DNA from: Arcobacter ellisii
Lineage (GTDB): Bacteria; Campylobacterota; Campylobacteria; Campylobacterales; Arcobacteraceae
Length of the DNA: 64,000 nucleotides
Assembly (NCBI RefSeq): GCF_003544915.1
Contig: NZ_CP032097.1
Location: 496,001-560,000 of the forward strand
Direction: 5' to 3'
Shown one piece after another: positions 53,087 through 62,524 of the stretch. Below the pieces are notes generated by a model that had not been told where the DNA came from, ran no database searches, and saw nothing but the letters and a program-made list of their open reading frames with translations. Position numbers and translations under genes: made by a program. Each line of letters opens with the position of its first letter. Within the stretch, counting starts at the first letter, position 1.

Positions 53087-53764
53087 TTGATAAAAATTGC
53101 AATGATAGAGGATGATTTAGAATTAGCTAGTGTTCTATGTCAGTATTTAAAGCAATTTAATATTGAAGTTACCAATTACGAAGAGCCATATTTGGCTCTT
53201 TCGGCTTTAAAAGTAAATAAATATGATTTAATTATTTTAGATTTAACACTTCCTGGAATGGATGGATTAGATGTTTGTAAAGCAATTGTAAAAGATTTTG
53301 ATATTCCAATTATAATTTCAAGTGCAAGAAGTGATATTACGGATAAAGTAACTGCACTTAAAATGGGTGCTGATGATTATTTGCCAAAACCTTATGACCC
53401 AAGAGAATTAGAGGTGCGAATAAAAACAATTTTACGAAGATTTAATCACTCAAATGCTCAAGAAGAGCCAAAAAATAAAACTTTTGTTTTAGATGAGAAG
53501 AAAAAAGAGATTACAAAAAATGGAAAATATATCAAATTAACAGCAGCAGAGTTTGAAGTTTTATCATTATTGATAAAAAGAGAAGGTTTTGTAATTAGTA
53601 GGGAAGATATTTTTGAAAATTCTGATATATTAAATCAAGATTATGAAAGTTCTGGTTCTTTAGCTGTTATTATAAATAGAATAAGACACAAAATTGAAGA
53701 TGATTCAAAAGAGACTCAGTATTTGCATACAATAAGAGGAATGGGATATAAATTTATACAATGA
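53087..53764 (+). CDS. OmpR-family response regulator (Cpx/Ars/Cpr-like)
   Basis: A 225-residue DNA-binding regulator. The receiver has EDD at 8-10, phosphoacceptor Asp52 in LIILDLTLPGMDG, the conserved Ser in ISSAR and Lys in LPKPYDPREL. The winged-helix domain (about 130-224) has KLTAAEFEVLSLLIKREGFVISRE and ends TIRGMGYKFIQ. The start is TTG with AAAAGGA upstream. Its stop overlaps the ATG of the kinase gene by four bases. It probably regulates the upstream Spy-like gene, whose promoter has phased GTTAA repeats (inference). Confidence 0.93.
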   Translation: MIKIAMIEDDLELASVLCQYLKQFNIEVTNYEEPYLALSALKVNKYDLIILDLTLPGMDGLDVCKAIVKDFDIPIIISSARSDITDKVTALKMGADDYLPKPYDPRELEVRIKTILRRFNHSNAQEEPKNKTFVLDEKKKEITKNGKYIKLTAAEFEVLSLLIKREGFVISREDIFENSDILNQDYESSGSLAVIINRIRHKIEDDSKETQYLHTIRGMGYKFIQ

Positions 53765-55011
53765 ATAGACAATCAATATTTTTTACTATAGCAGTAAGTT
53801 TTATCATATCAATACTTTTAGTGATAATTAGTTTTTTAATTTTACTAACACACGATTATAGGATGAAAGAGGGACGTTTATTAGATAAATATATGCCTGT
53901 TTCTAAAATGGTAAACAGAGTTGATTTTGTTTTTGATGAAATGTTAATGAGAAATTTGTCAGAGATGAATTATAAACTTTTAACAAATATCTCTGAAATA
54001 AATACAATTACCTACAATCATAAAACAAAAGTTTTATTTGAACGAATTCATCCAAGAAATAATAATGATATTTTTAGAATATTAAATCTAAATGATAATA
54101 ACTATATTTATATGAAAAAAAAGGGTGAAGTTGTTTTAATAAAAGATGAAGATACTTCAAATAGTAATAGCCATATTTATATTATTTTAGTTTTTGCAAT
54201 TTTATTTATTACAATAGTTTTAGTTTATTTGATAACTTTACGAAAATTAATGCCTTTAAAAATTTTAAAAGATAAGGTAAAAACTTTAGGTGATGAAAAT
54301 TTTGATTTTGAGTGTTGTAATACAAATGCAAAAGATGAAGTTTCTCAACTAGCAGTTGAATTTAAAAAATCAGCAGAAAAATTAAAAAGTTTGAAAGAGG
54401 CTAGAAATATTTTTATTAGAAATATTATGCATGAGTTAAAAACGCCAATAACAAAAGGAAAATTTTTAACTTCATTAGAACAAAATGAAGAAAATAATGA
54501 AAAATTAAAATCTGTTTTTAATAGACTTGAAGCCTTAATAAATGAGTTTGCTTCAATAGAAGAGTTAATCTCATCTTCAAAAAATATAGAGAAAAAGTTT
54601 TACTTTTTAGATGATATTATTGATAATGCAAAAGATATTTTGATGGTTGAAGATGAAAAGGTTATTACAAAATACGAAAATAAAAAACTAGAAGTAAATT
54701 TTAAACTTTTTTCAATTGCTGTCAAAAATTTGATTGATAATGCAGTTAAATATTCACCAAATAAAGAAGTTATTATAAAAAATGAAGAAGATAATATAAT
54801 TTTTGAAAATATTGGAAAAGCTTTGGAAGAACCTTTTGAAAGATATTTTGAACCATTTTTCTCAAATGAAGATAAGTCAAAAGACTCATTTGGTTTAGGT
54901 TTATATATAGTTCATAATATTTTAAAAGCAAATGGATATATTTTAAAATATGAATACATAGATGGAATAAATAGATTTATTTGTAAAAAGGATGAATTAT
55001 CTACGATATAG
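53761..55011 (+). CDS. Sensor histidine kinase, partner of the preceding regulator
   Basis: A 416-residue membrane kinase. Transmembrane helices at about 7-28 and 138-160 enclose a periplasmic sensor of about 110 residues. A HAMP-like linker (LRKLMPLKILKDKVKTLGDENFDFE) is followed by HisKA with the phospho-His in NIMHELKTPITKGKF. The HATPase has N box NLIDNAVKYSPN and G2 box DSFGLGLYIVHNI. The G1 box reads ENIGKAL rather than DxGxG, a variant I recall from ArsS/CprS-like kinases of this phylum. It probably detects envelope stress with the Spy-like protein. The C-terminus overlaps the start of the flavoprotein gene. Confidence 0.9.
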   Translation: MNRQSIFFTIAVSFIISILLVIISFLILLTHDYRMKEGRLLDKYMPVSKMVNRVDFVFDEMLMRNLSEMNYKLLTNISEINTITYNHKTKVLFERIHPRNNNDIFRILNLNDNNYIYMKKKGEVVLIKDEDTSNSNSHIYIILVFAILFITIVLVYLITLRKLMPLKILKDKVKTLGDENFDFECCNTNAKDEVSQLAVEFKKSAEKLKSLKEARNIFIRNIMHELKTPITKGKFLTSLEQNEENNEKLKSVFNRLEALINEFASIEELISSSKNIEKKFYFLDDIIDNAKDILMVEDEKVITKYENKKLEVNFKLFSIAVKNLIDNAVKYSPNKEVIIKNEEDNIIFENIGKALEEPFERYFEPFFSNEDKSKDSFGLGLYIVHNILKANGYILKYEYIDGINRFICKKDELSTI

Positions 55012-56147
55012 CTATTATTGGAGCAGGTGCGAGTGCTTTGATGCTTGCTTCAAATTTAAGTAAAAAAAAATATAAAAATATCTGTCTTATTGATACAAGT
55101 TTAAAACTTGCTCCAAAAGTAAAAGTAAGTGGTGGAGCAAAATGTAATATTACAAATGAGTTTGTAACATATAAAAACTATTTAGGTGATGAAGAGTTTG
55201 TAAAAGAGTTATTAAAAAAGTTTTCAAAAGATGAGTTATTGGCTTTTTTAAATAAAAATAGTGTGTATCCAAAAATTAACCCAAAAATAGTTAAAGGAAC
55301 ATATTTTTGCAACTCTAGTCAAGATGTTATAGATATGTTTACAAAACTTACTACCCATGTAAAAAAATATTTAGGAACAACAGTTTTAGATGTGGATTTT
55401 GATGAGGTTTATAAAATAAAAACTGATTCAAAAACAATAGAAGCAAAAAAACTTGTGGTTGCAAGTGGAGGATTATCTTATCCTGTTTTAGGAGCTAGTT
55501 CTATTGGTTTTGATATTGCAAAAAAATTTGGACACTCAATAATAAAACTTGAACCTGCACTTGTAGGTTTTACTGTACAAAAAGAGCAATTTTGGTTTAA
55601 AAATCTTGCAGGTATTTCTACAAATGTTATAACTTCTGTTGAAGGAAAACATTTTGAAGGTTCACTTTTATTTGCCCACAAAGGTTGTTCTGGTCCTGTT
55701 ATTTTGACTACTTCTTTGTATTGGAAAAAAGGAAAAATAGTTATAGATTTTTTACCTAAAAAAAGATTAGAGAGTTTTTTAGTTGGAAATAAAAATATCT
55801 CTTCAGCTTTACCTCTTCCAAAAAGATTTATTCAAGAATTTTTAAACTCTATTGAACTTGAAGATAAAGCAACTTCAAAATTAACAACTTTAGAACTAGA
55901 AAAATTAAAATTATTAAAAAATTATGAATTTAGTCCAGCTGGAAATTTTGGTTATACAAAAGCAGAAGTTACGAAAGGTGGAATAAATACAGATGAAATA
56001 AATCATCAAACTTTTGAGAGTTTAAAACAAAAAAATCTCTATTTTATTGGGGAATGTTTAAATATAACTGGTGAATTAGGTGGCTTTAATTTTCAAATTG
56101 CTTTTAGTGAAGCATATGTATGTTCGCAGCAATTAAATAGCAATTAA
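54999..56147 (+). CDS. HI0933/BaiN-like FAD-dependent oxidoreductase with apparent ATC start
   Basis: A flavoprotein of about 382 residues in the HI0933/BaiN (aminoacetone-oxidase-like) family. The FAD-binding Rossmann start YDIAIIGAGASALMLASNL lies upstream of the first standard start codons (TTG 55038, ATG 55041). In that frame a TGA at 54993 leaves only ATT, ATC and ATA before it. ATC at 54999 has AAAAAGGA six bases away, exactly where a start belongs, and would give (M)YDIAIIGAG. KVSGGAKCNITNE, VASGGLSYPVLGASSIGFDIAKKFGH and GECLNITGELGGFNFQIAFSEA confirm the family. Either initiation at ATC or a lost start codon must be considered. The gene overlaps the kinase gene by 13 bases. Confidence 0.8.
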   Translation: MYDIAIIGAGASALMLASNLSKKKYKNICLIDTSLKLAPKVKVSGGAKCNITNEFVTYKNYLGDEEFVKELLKKFSKDELLAFLNKNSVYPKINPKIVKGTYFCNSSQDVIDMFTKLTTHVKKYLGTTVLDVDFDEVYKIKTDSKTIEAKKLVVASGGLSYPVLGASSIGFDIAKKFGHSIIKLEPALVGFTVQKEQFWFKNLAGISTNVITSVEGKHFEGSLLFAHKGCSGPVILTTSLYWKKGKIVIDFLPKKRLESFLVGNKNISSALPLPKRFIQEFLNSIELEDKATSKLTTLELEKLKLLKNYEFSPAGNFGYTKAEVTKGGINTDEINHQTFESLKQKNLYFIGECLNITGELGGFNFQIAFSEAYVCSQQLNSN

Positions 56148-56231
56148 GTTGTAGTTAGAGTTATTTTTTAGTGAATTTTTATTCATTTTTAGTTATTATA
56201 TTTATTAATTCACCATTTATTGAGGTTTGTA

Positions 56232-57641
56232 ATGTTTTTTGGAAATAAGAATTTAGAAGAGAAGATTATTCGATTAGAAAAAGAAAACTTTGAATTAAAA
56301 AATCAATTAGTTGAAAAAGAGAAAGAATTAGAAAAAATTAGTGAAATTGAAAAACACAATAGTTTAAAAATTGAGAGTTTTACTAATGAGATTGATAAAT
56401 CTGTTTTACTATTTAAAGAGATAGCCTCTTTTTCTCAAGAAGAGGGATTAGTTGTTTTTAATGAAAAAAATGAAGTTTTTTTCGTGAATAAATTAGCAAG
56501 TTCTAATATAAAAGATTTTTCAGTTGTTTTAGATGCAGTTTTAAGTGGAAGCAACAATTTAATATTAGAAGATTGTGAAGCAAATGTTGCTGTGAAAAGT
56601 TATGAAAACTATAAAATTGTATCTCTTAGAAAAACTTCAATTCATGATAATAAAGATGGTGGTTTATTATCAAGACATAATAAAAATATGACAAAATCGT
56701 TAACAACTACTCAAGAGACTTATTTAGGATTACTTGATGAATTACAAGAGATGTCAAAAGAGTCAAAAGAGACAGCAGAGGGTTCGACTCAAGGTTTAAA
56801 TCTAATAAATGAAATAGTTCTTGATACAAACAATCTTCATAAAGAGATTGAAGTTGAAAATGAAGTTGTAGGTTCATTGGTTACTAAAAGTAAAGATATA
56901 GCACAAGTTATAAATATTATTCAAGAAATTGCATTCCAAACAAATATTTTATCCCTTAATGCAGCAGTAGAAGCAGCAACAGCTGGTGAAGCTGGAAAAG
57001 GATTTGCAGTTGTTGCTCAAGAGGTAAGAAATCTTGCAACAAGAAGTGCAGATGCAGCAAAACAGATAAAAGATGTTGTAACTTCAATACAAAATGAAAC
57101 AGAAAAAATAAAACAAAGTTCAGAAACAGTATCTGATGTGGTAAATGTTACTAAATCAAGAATTGATGTTTTAAGTAAACTAATGAATACTTTCCAAAAA
57201 AATTCAAATAGATCAGTTTATGAAGTTGAAAGTATTTCAAATAAAATCTTTATAAATCTTGCAAAACTTGACCACGTAATTTATAAAAATAATTTATATC
57301 AATTAATTTTTGGTGGAGAACATAACTTTAAACCAGTTGACCACCATAATTGTAGATTAGGAAAATGGTATGACACAGGTTTAGGAAGAGAACAATTTAG
57401 TTTTGTTCCATCTTATAAAGGTTTAGAAAAACATCATCATATTGTTCATCACGAAGCAAATCTTTTAGCAAAAGAGTGTTCAGGACATAGTGTTTCTTGT
57501 TCTAAACAATTAATTGAAGATAAAATAGAATTAGTAGAACAAGGAAGTGAACAAGTATTTATTTTCTTAGATAAAATTCTTGAAGAAAAAAATGAATTAG
57601 TGATGAAAGAAGCCGCTAAAAAACTATTTGAAGGAAAATAA
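56232..57641 (+). CDS. Soluble chemoreceptor with C-terminal zinc-binding CZB domain
   Basis: A 469-residue cytoplasmic methyl-accepting protein with no transmembrane helix. An N-terminal coiled coil (about 5-50) leads to a PAS-like segment ([20 protein letters not shown]). A short signalling domain has [20 protein letters not shown] and [18 protein letters not shown]. The CZB domain (about 350-420) has [30 protein letters not shown] and [12 protein letters not shown], supplying the His, Cys, His, His zinc ligands known from H. pylori TlpD and related redox or chlorine sensors. GAGG lies before ATG 56232; the upstream TTG overlaps it. It heads a four-gene signalling operon. Confidence 0.9.
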   Translation: MFFGNKNLEEKIIRLEKENFELKNQLVEKEKELEKISEIEKHNSLKIESFTNEIDKSVLLFKEIASFSQEEGLVVFNEKNEVFFVNKLASSNIKDFSVVLDAVLSGSNNLILEDCEANVAVKSYENYKIVSLRKTSIHDNKDGGLLSRHNKNMTKSLTTTQETYLGLLDELQEMSKESKETAEGSTQGLNLINEIVLDTNNLHKEIEVENEVVGSLVTKSKDIAQVINIIQEIAFQTNILSLNAAVEAATAGEAGKGFAVVAQEVRNLATRSADAAKQIKDVVTSIQNETEKIKQSSETVSDVVNVTKSRIDVLSKLMNTFQKNSNRSVYEVESISNKIFINLAKLDHVIYKNNLYQLIFGGEHNFKPVDHHNCRLGKWYDTGLGREQFSFVPSYKGLEKHHHIVHHEANLLAKECSGHSVSCSKQLIEDKIELVEQGSEQVFIFLDKILEEKNELVMKEAAKKLFEGK

Positions 57642-57642
57642 A

Positions 57643-58017
57643 ATGAGCAAAAAATATTCAATAGCAATTGTTGATGATGAAACAGAAATTTTAAATGTTC
57701 TTAGTAGATTTTTAACAAGAAATCAAAATTTTTCAGTATCGACTTTTTCAAATCCAGTTTCTGCTTTAGGTTCAATTGAAGGTGGTAAATTTGATTTAAT
57801 TTTTTTAGATATTATGATGCCACAAATGAATGGTTTAGATGTTTTAGAAAAAATAAAAGCAAAAAATGAAGACCAAAAAGTTATTATGATGACAGCTTAT
57901 TCAACTCTTGATAAAGTTTTAAAATCTCATAAAGAGGGTGCTACAAATTATGTAATGAAACCTTTTGATTCTTTACAACTTTTAGAAAAAAAGATTTTAG
58001 AAGTTTTAGAGTCATAA
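57643..58017 (+). CDS. Single-domain CheY-like response regulator
   Basis: A 124-residue receiver domain with no output domain. It has the acidic pair DDE at 11-13, the phosphoacceptor Asp56 in LIFLDIMMPQMNG, Thr in MMTAY and Lys in VMKPFDSLQL. AAGGAAAATAAA precedes ATG 57643. It lies directly after the CZB chemoreceptor and three bases before a sensor kinase gene, so it may relay phosphate within this operon or act on the flagellar motor. The MMPQMNGLDVLEK segment is closer to two-component receivers than to the flagellar CheY of this group (judgement by eye). Confidence 0.9.
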   Translation: MSKKYSIAIVDDETEILNVLSRFLTRNQNFSVSTFSNPVSALGSIEGGKFDLIFLDIMMPQMNGLDVLEKIKAKNEDQKVIMMTAYSTLDKVLKSHKEGATNYVMKPFDSLQLLEKKILEVLES

Positions 58018-58020
58018 TAA

Positions 58021-60057
58021 ATGAATGATAAAAACCTAAATTTTAGGTATTTTTTCTATTTTATAATCTCTTTATTTTTTATAGTTTTAGTTATAAATAT
58101 TTTAAAAGATAAAGAGATGAAAAACTCTTTATCTTTTTATAAAAAATATGTAAATAAAGAGTATGCAAAAAAATTCAACACTTACAAAGATATTTCAGAA
58201 TTAATCTATTTTAATGAATTTATAAAAGATAATAAAATTACTGAAATACTAAAATCCAATTTAGATTCTAATTTTTTAAAACAACAACTTCTTTTAAATT
58301 TTGAGAATAGTTTTTTATTTTACAAAACTTTAGGTTTAGAAGAAACATCTTTTTATTCTTTGAAAAATGAAATTATTTTAAGTATGGAAGATAGATATAA
58401 AGATAATTTTACCTCTAAAATAGTTGAAAAAGTAATTTCAAATAAAAAAGAGTTGTTTACTTATAAGATTGAAAATGAAAAAATATCTTTACTTTTTTCA
58501 AAGCCAATTTTTGATGAAAAATTAAATCTTTTAGGAGTAATGAATTTAGAGTTTAATTCTAAAGATTTAATAAAAAATTTAGAAGAAAATAGTAGCTCAA
58601 AATTTAGAATAGTTATTTCAAATAATTTTCAATTAAAAGAAGAGATTTTTTTTAATATGAAACAAACTCAAAAAGATGAGTTGATAGAAGCAATAAATAA
58701 TCAAAAAGAGTTTTTTGTTGTTTTAAATAAAAAATTAAGAAAAATACCAATTGTTTTTTTTCCAATTGATAATTCGGATTTTCATAAAAATGGTCTTTAT
58801 TTAATAGCTTATAATGATAATAAAGAGAATGAATTTACTAAAATAAACAGTTATTTTGATACTTTATTTATGATTTCTATTTTAGTAATGCTAATTATTG
58901 TTTATCTACTTTATCGAACAAATAATTTTAAAATGAAAAGTGAAATAATTAAGAAAAAATATGAAGAGTTATATGAACAAGTAGATAATTATATTATAAA
59001 AGTTGAAACAGATTTATCAGGGAATATCATTTCTGCAACTAAACCATTTTATAAAATTTCAGGTTATTCAAAAGAAGAGATGTTAGGCAAAAATACAAAT
59101 ATGCTCAGACATCCAGATGTTTCTAAAGTATTTTTTGAAAATATGTGGAAAGATTTGAAAGAAAATAAAATCTGGGAAGGTGAGATAAAAAATAGGGATA
59201 AATATGGAAATTCATATTGGATAAAAGCTATAATTTTCCCAAGATATAATTTTGAAGGGAAATTAGAAGGATATAGTTCAATAAGAATAAATATCACTGA
59301 TACTAAACAACTTAGAAAAATAAATAGATTACTAAAAGAAGATTTATCAAATAAATTAAATGATATAAAAATAAAAGATAAAACTTTGATTGATGCAACA
59401 AAAGTTCAACTAATGTCGAAAATCTTAGATTCTTTTGCTCATCAATGGAAAGTTCCAATATCAAGAATATCTTTTGAAATACAAAAACTAAAACAATTGA
59501 AAGATACAAATTTGATAAATATTGAAAAGAGTATTGAATTTGAATTAAAGAATTTATCAAATATGTTAAATGAAATTAAATATTTGTTTGATACAAGAAA
59601 TAGTGAAAAAACAAATCTTCTTTTAGTTATGAAAGAGACAATCCTTGTTTTAGAAGATGAATTTAAAAAACAAAATATAAAAGTTAAGTTTGATATAAAA
59701 CCTGAAATAAATATTTCAATCTCTTTCAATGAATTAAAAAGTATTTTTTTAAATATTTTAAAAAATTGTTTAGAACAAACTATATTAAATAAAGCAGAAA
59801 ATGTAACAATTTATATAAGTGCAATTTGTGAAGATTTAGATGATAATAACGATGTTGTAATAAAAATTGAAGATAATATAAAAGGTGAAAACAAAAAAAT
59901 TATTATTGATGAAATTTTAACTTCAAATGAAGAAAAATATTTTGATACTTATCTTCATTTATCAAAATTATTTATTGAAAAAAATTCTGGATTACTTTGG
60001 TGTAATAATACAATTTACAATACAACATATTTTATAAAATTGAATAAAGAAGAATAA
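58021..60057 (+). CDS. PAS sensor histidine kinase with degenerate ATP-binding domain
   Basis: A 678-residue membrane protein. Helices at about 9-27 and 282-302 flank a large periplasmic sensor. A PAS domain (about 325-430) has FYKISGYSKEEMLGKNTNMLRHPD. The H box keeps His474 in SFAHQWKVPISRI, the same form as the intact kinase at 9327-11258. In the catalytic domain the N box survives (NILKNCLEQ), but the G1 box reads EDNIKGEN and the GxGxGL G2 loop is absent, replaced by KYFDTYLHLSKLFIE. ATP hydrolysis is therefore unlikely, while His474 could still accept phosphate from another kinase. It lies one base before an intact kinase gene. Confidence 0.85.
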   Translation: MNDKNLNFRYFFYFIISLFFIVLVINILKDKEMKNSLSFYKKYVNKEYAKKFNTYKDISELIYFNEFIKDNKITEILKSNLDSNFLKQQLLLNFENSFLFYKTLGLEETSFYSLKNEIILSMEDRYKDNFTSKIVEKVISNKKELFTYKIENEKISLLFSKPIFDEKLNLLGVMNLEFNSKDLIKNLEENSSSKFRIVISNNFQLKEEIFFNMKQTQKDELIEAINNQKEFFVVLNKKLRKIPIVFFPIDNSDFHKNGLYLIAYNDNKENEFTKINSYFDTLFMISILVMLIIVYLLYRTNNFKMKSEIIKKKYEELYEQVDNYIIKVETDLSGNIISATKPFYKISGYSKEEMLGKNTNMLRHPDVSKVFFENMWKDLKENKIWEGEIKNRDKYGNSYWIKAIIFPRYNFEGKLEGYSSIRINITDTKQLRKINRLLKEDLSNKLNDIKIKDKTLIDATKVQLMSKILDSFAHQWKVPISRISFEIQKLKQLKDTNLINIEKSIEFELKNLSNMLNEIKYLFDTRNSEKTNLLLVMKETILVLEDEFKKQNIKVKFDIKPEINISISFNELKSIFLNILKNCLEQTILNKAENVTIYISAICEDLDDNNDVVIKIEDNIKGENKKIIIDEILTSNEEKYFDTYLHLSKLFIEKNSGLLWCNNTIYNTTYFIKLNKEE

Positions 60058-60058
60058 A

Positions 60059-62479
60059 ATGAGAATCTCTTTTTATATTAAAATATTTTTTGCTTTTGTA
60101 ATATTTGCTATTTTATTACTTGGTTTTTCTTCTTTTGCTTTTAATAATTTTTATGAATTTCATAATGAAAAAAAAGAGAAAGAGCATAGTTTAAATATTT
60201 TAAATCATCAAAAAGATATTTTTAATTCTTTTATAAAAAATTATGATGAAAAACTATTTTTAGTACAAAACAGTATCTCTAAAAAAGAAAAAGATGATGA
60301 AATAATCGAGTTTGTAACTAGAAGTCTATTTAATGATAAAAATATTTTAAGTTTTGTTATAGTTGGATTGGATTCAAAAGAAAAATTAAAAATAGAAAAA
60401 AAATCTAATGAAACAGAAATTACACAAAATAATAGATTAAAAAGTATTTTTACAAAAGAGTATTTTAAAGATATGAGAATTTTAAAATATAATGAAATTC
60501 TTCATTATTCAAGTGATATAAATAATTCTTTTATTATTGATTTTATAATTAGAAATAAAAATGATTTTTATGTGATAACTATTGATATAAAAGAGATTTT
60601 TGACAAAATTAATAACGATTTTTCTAAAAAAACATTTATGTCTGATATCAAAGAAAATTCAAATAAAGATTTGATTTTTGATGAAGAGAACTATTTTATA
60701 GAAAAAATATATATAAATGAAAAACAATTTTTTATATTAGCTATAAAAAATGAAAAAAATGTAAATAATGATTATATAAAAGATTATTATGAATCAATAA
60801 TTGTTATTGGTTTTTGTATAGCTTTATTTTTGTCTTTACTATTTTCAGAACCAATTGCAAGATTAAATAGAAAAATTGAAGATGAAAATAAAAAATTAGA
60901 TTTAAGTATAAAACAAAATTTTCTTGAACTGAATGAAAATCAAAAAATTATGGATAATCATATCATGTTTGTAAGACTTAATAAAGATAATCTAATACTT
61001 GAAACAAGTTCTGCATTTTGTTATTTTCTTGGTTATTCAAAAAGTGAATTAATAGGACATAACTATAATATTTTAGTTCATAAAGATATAAAAATAAAAG
61101 AACAACGAGAGATTTGGAAAAAAATAAGAGTTGGTGAGACTTTTGTTGGAGAGATAAAAGGAAATAAGAAAGATGGAGAAGTTTTTTGGATTAGTTTGTT
61201 TGTTGAGGGAATTTTTGAAAACAAACAGCTAGTTGGATACAACATCATCTGTACGGATATTACAAATAAGAAAAAAATTGAAGAGTTGTATGTTGATTTG
61301 AATAAACAAGTAGAACAATATAATGCGATTTTTGAAAATGTAAATAGTGGAATATCATTGATTGATAGTGATGGAAATTTTGTAAAATTAAATAGTACCT
61401 TTAGAAAACTTTTGGGTTATGAAACTAAAGAACTTTTACGAATGAATTGTATTGATATTATAAGTTCTGATTCAAAAAAACTTTTAAAGAAAATTTTAAC
61501 AGAAGTAAAAGAGATAGGAAATATTTCAAATCTTGAAAAAATTTTTGTAAAAAAAGATGGAACTTTTATTCACCTTGAATTGTCTTTGAGTCTATTATCT
61601 TCAGATAAAAATCATTTGGTATTTGTTGTTAATTCTTTAGAAGATAAAAGAAAATTACAAGAGTTAAATCAAAATTTAGAACAAAGAATAAATCAAGAGG
61701 TTGAAAAATCAATTCAAAAAGATAAACTTCATCAACAAGAGCAAATAAAAAATGCAAAATTAACTTCTATTGGTTCACTTGCTGCTGGAATTGCCCATGA
61801 AATAAATACACCTTTGACATATATAAAAGGAAATCTTGAACTTATGTCTTATGATATTATGGATTTACCACAAAGTGAAATAAAAGAGCGAATGTCATAC
61901 GATAGTGAAAAGATGAAAGAGGGCTTAAATAGAATTGCAAATATCGTTGAATCTATGAGAGAAATGTCACAAAGTAGTAAAGAGATAAAAGAAAAAACAA
62001 ATATTTATGGAACATTACTTACTTCACTTACAATGGCATATAATCGCTCACGTCAAGTTTGTAAAATCTATCTAAATGAAAAACTTTTTGATATAGATTC
62101 TTTAAACAAAAATGAATTTATTTTTTGTAGTAAAGTTCAAAAACAAAGAATCGAGCAAGTTTGGATTATAGTTATAAATAATGCTTTAGATGAATTAATA
62201 AAAATTGATGATTATGAAAAAAGAGTTTTAAATATCTTTTTATTTGAAGAAAAAGATGAAATAGTTGTTAAATTTAAAGATAGTGCAGGTGGAATAAAAG
62301 AAGATATTTTAGAAGATATTTTCGAGCCTTTTGTCTCTTCAAAAGAACACAGTGGTATGGGTGTTGGTTTAAATATTGCAAAAAAAATAGTTGATGAACA
62401 AGATGGAAATATCAAAGCTTACAATGAAGATAATGGTGCTGTATTTGAAATAAGATTAAAAGCATGTGAAGAAGAATAA
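60059..62479 (+). CDS. Multi-PAS sensor histidine kinase
   Basis: An 806-residue membrane kinase with intact catalytic boxes. Transmembrane helices at about 5-28 and 242-262 enclose a periplasmic sensor. Two PAS domains follow (about 305-410, with FCYFLGYSKSELIGHNYN; and about 425-535, with FRKLLGYETKELLRMN), then a coiled coil. HisKA has His580 in GIAHEINTPLTYIKGN; the HATPase has VINNALDELI, DSAGGI and GMGVGLNIAKKI. It is the last gene of the operon with the CZB chemoreceptor, the receiver and the degenerate kinase, and it is the only one of them that clearly can make phosphohistidine. Confidence 0.92.
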   Translation: MRISFYIKIFFAFVIFAILLLGFSSFAFNNFYEFHNEKKEKEHSLNILNHQKDIFNSFIKNYDEKLFLVQNSISKKEKDDEIIEFVTRSLFNDKNILSFVIVGLDSKEKLKIEKKSNETEITQNNRLKSIFTKEYFKDMRILKYNEILHYSSDINNSFIIDFIIRNKNDFYVITIDIKEIFDKINNDFSKKTFMSDIKENSNKDLIFDEENYFIEKIYINEKQFFILAIKNEKNVNNDYIKDYYESIIVIGFCIALFLSLLFSEPIARLNRKIEDENKKLDLSIKQNFLELNENQKIMDNHIMFVRLNKDNLILETSSAFCYFLGYSKSELIGHNYNILVHKDIKIKEQREIWKKIRVGETFVGEIKGNKKDGEVFWISLFVEGIFENKQLVGYNIICTDITNKKKIEELYVDLNKQVEQYNAIFENVNSGISLIDSDGNFVKLNSTFRKLLGYETKELLRMNCIDIISSDSKKLLKKILTEVKEIGNISNLEKIFVKKDGTFIHLELSLSLLSSDKNHLVFVVNSLEDKRKLQELNQNLEQRINQEVEKSIQKDKLHQQEQIKNAKLTSIGSLAAGIAHEINTPLTYIKGNLELMSYDIMDLPQSEIKERMSYDSEKMKEGLNRIANIVESMREMSQSSKEIKEKTNIYGTLLTSLTMAYNRSRQVCKIYLNEKLFDIDSLNKNEFIFCSKVQKQRIEQVWIIVINNALDELIKIDDYEKRVLNIFLFEEKDEIVVKFKDSAGGIKEDILEDIFEPFVSSKEHSGMGVGLNIAKKIVDEQDGNIKAYNEDNGAVFEIRLKACEEE

Positions 62480-62524
62480 AAGGTTTTTTTTATACAATTA
62501 GAAAAATTTTTACAAAGTAGATAG

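Noticed and set aside
56171-56213. Inverted GTGAATT...AATTCAC upstream of the CZB chemoreceptor
   Set aside because: The arms are 29 bases apart in very AT-rich sequence and could occur by chance; not enough for an operator call.
58021-60057. Calling the degenerate kinase a pseudogene
   Set aside because: The frame is intact over 678 codons, the PAS and H-box regions are well conserved, and it is tightly packed in an operon. Loss of the ATP loop looks like specialisation, not decay.
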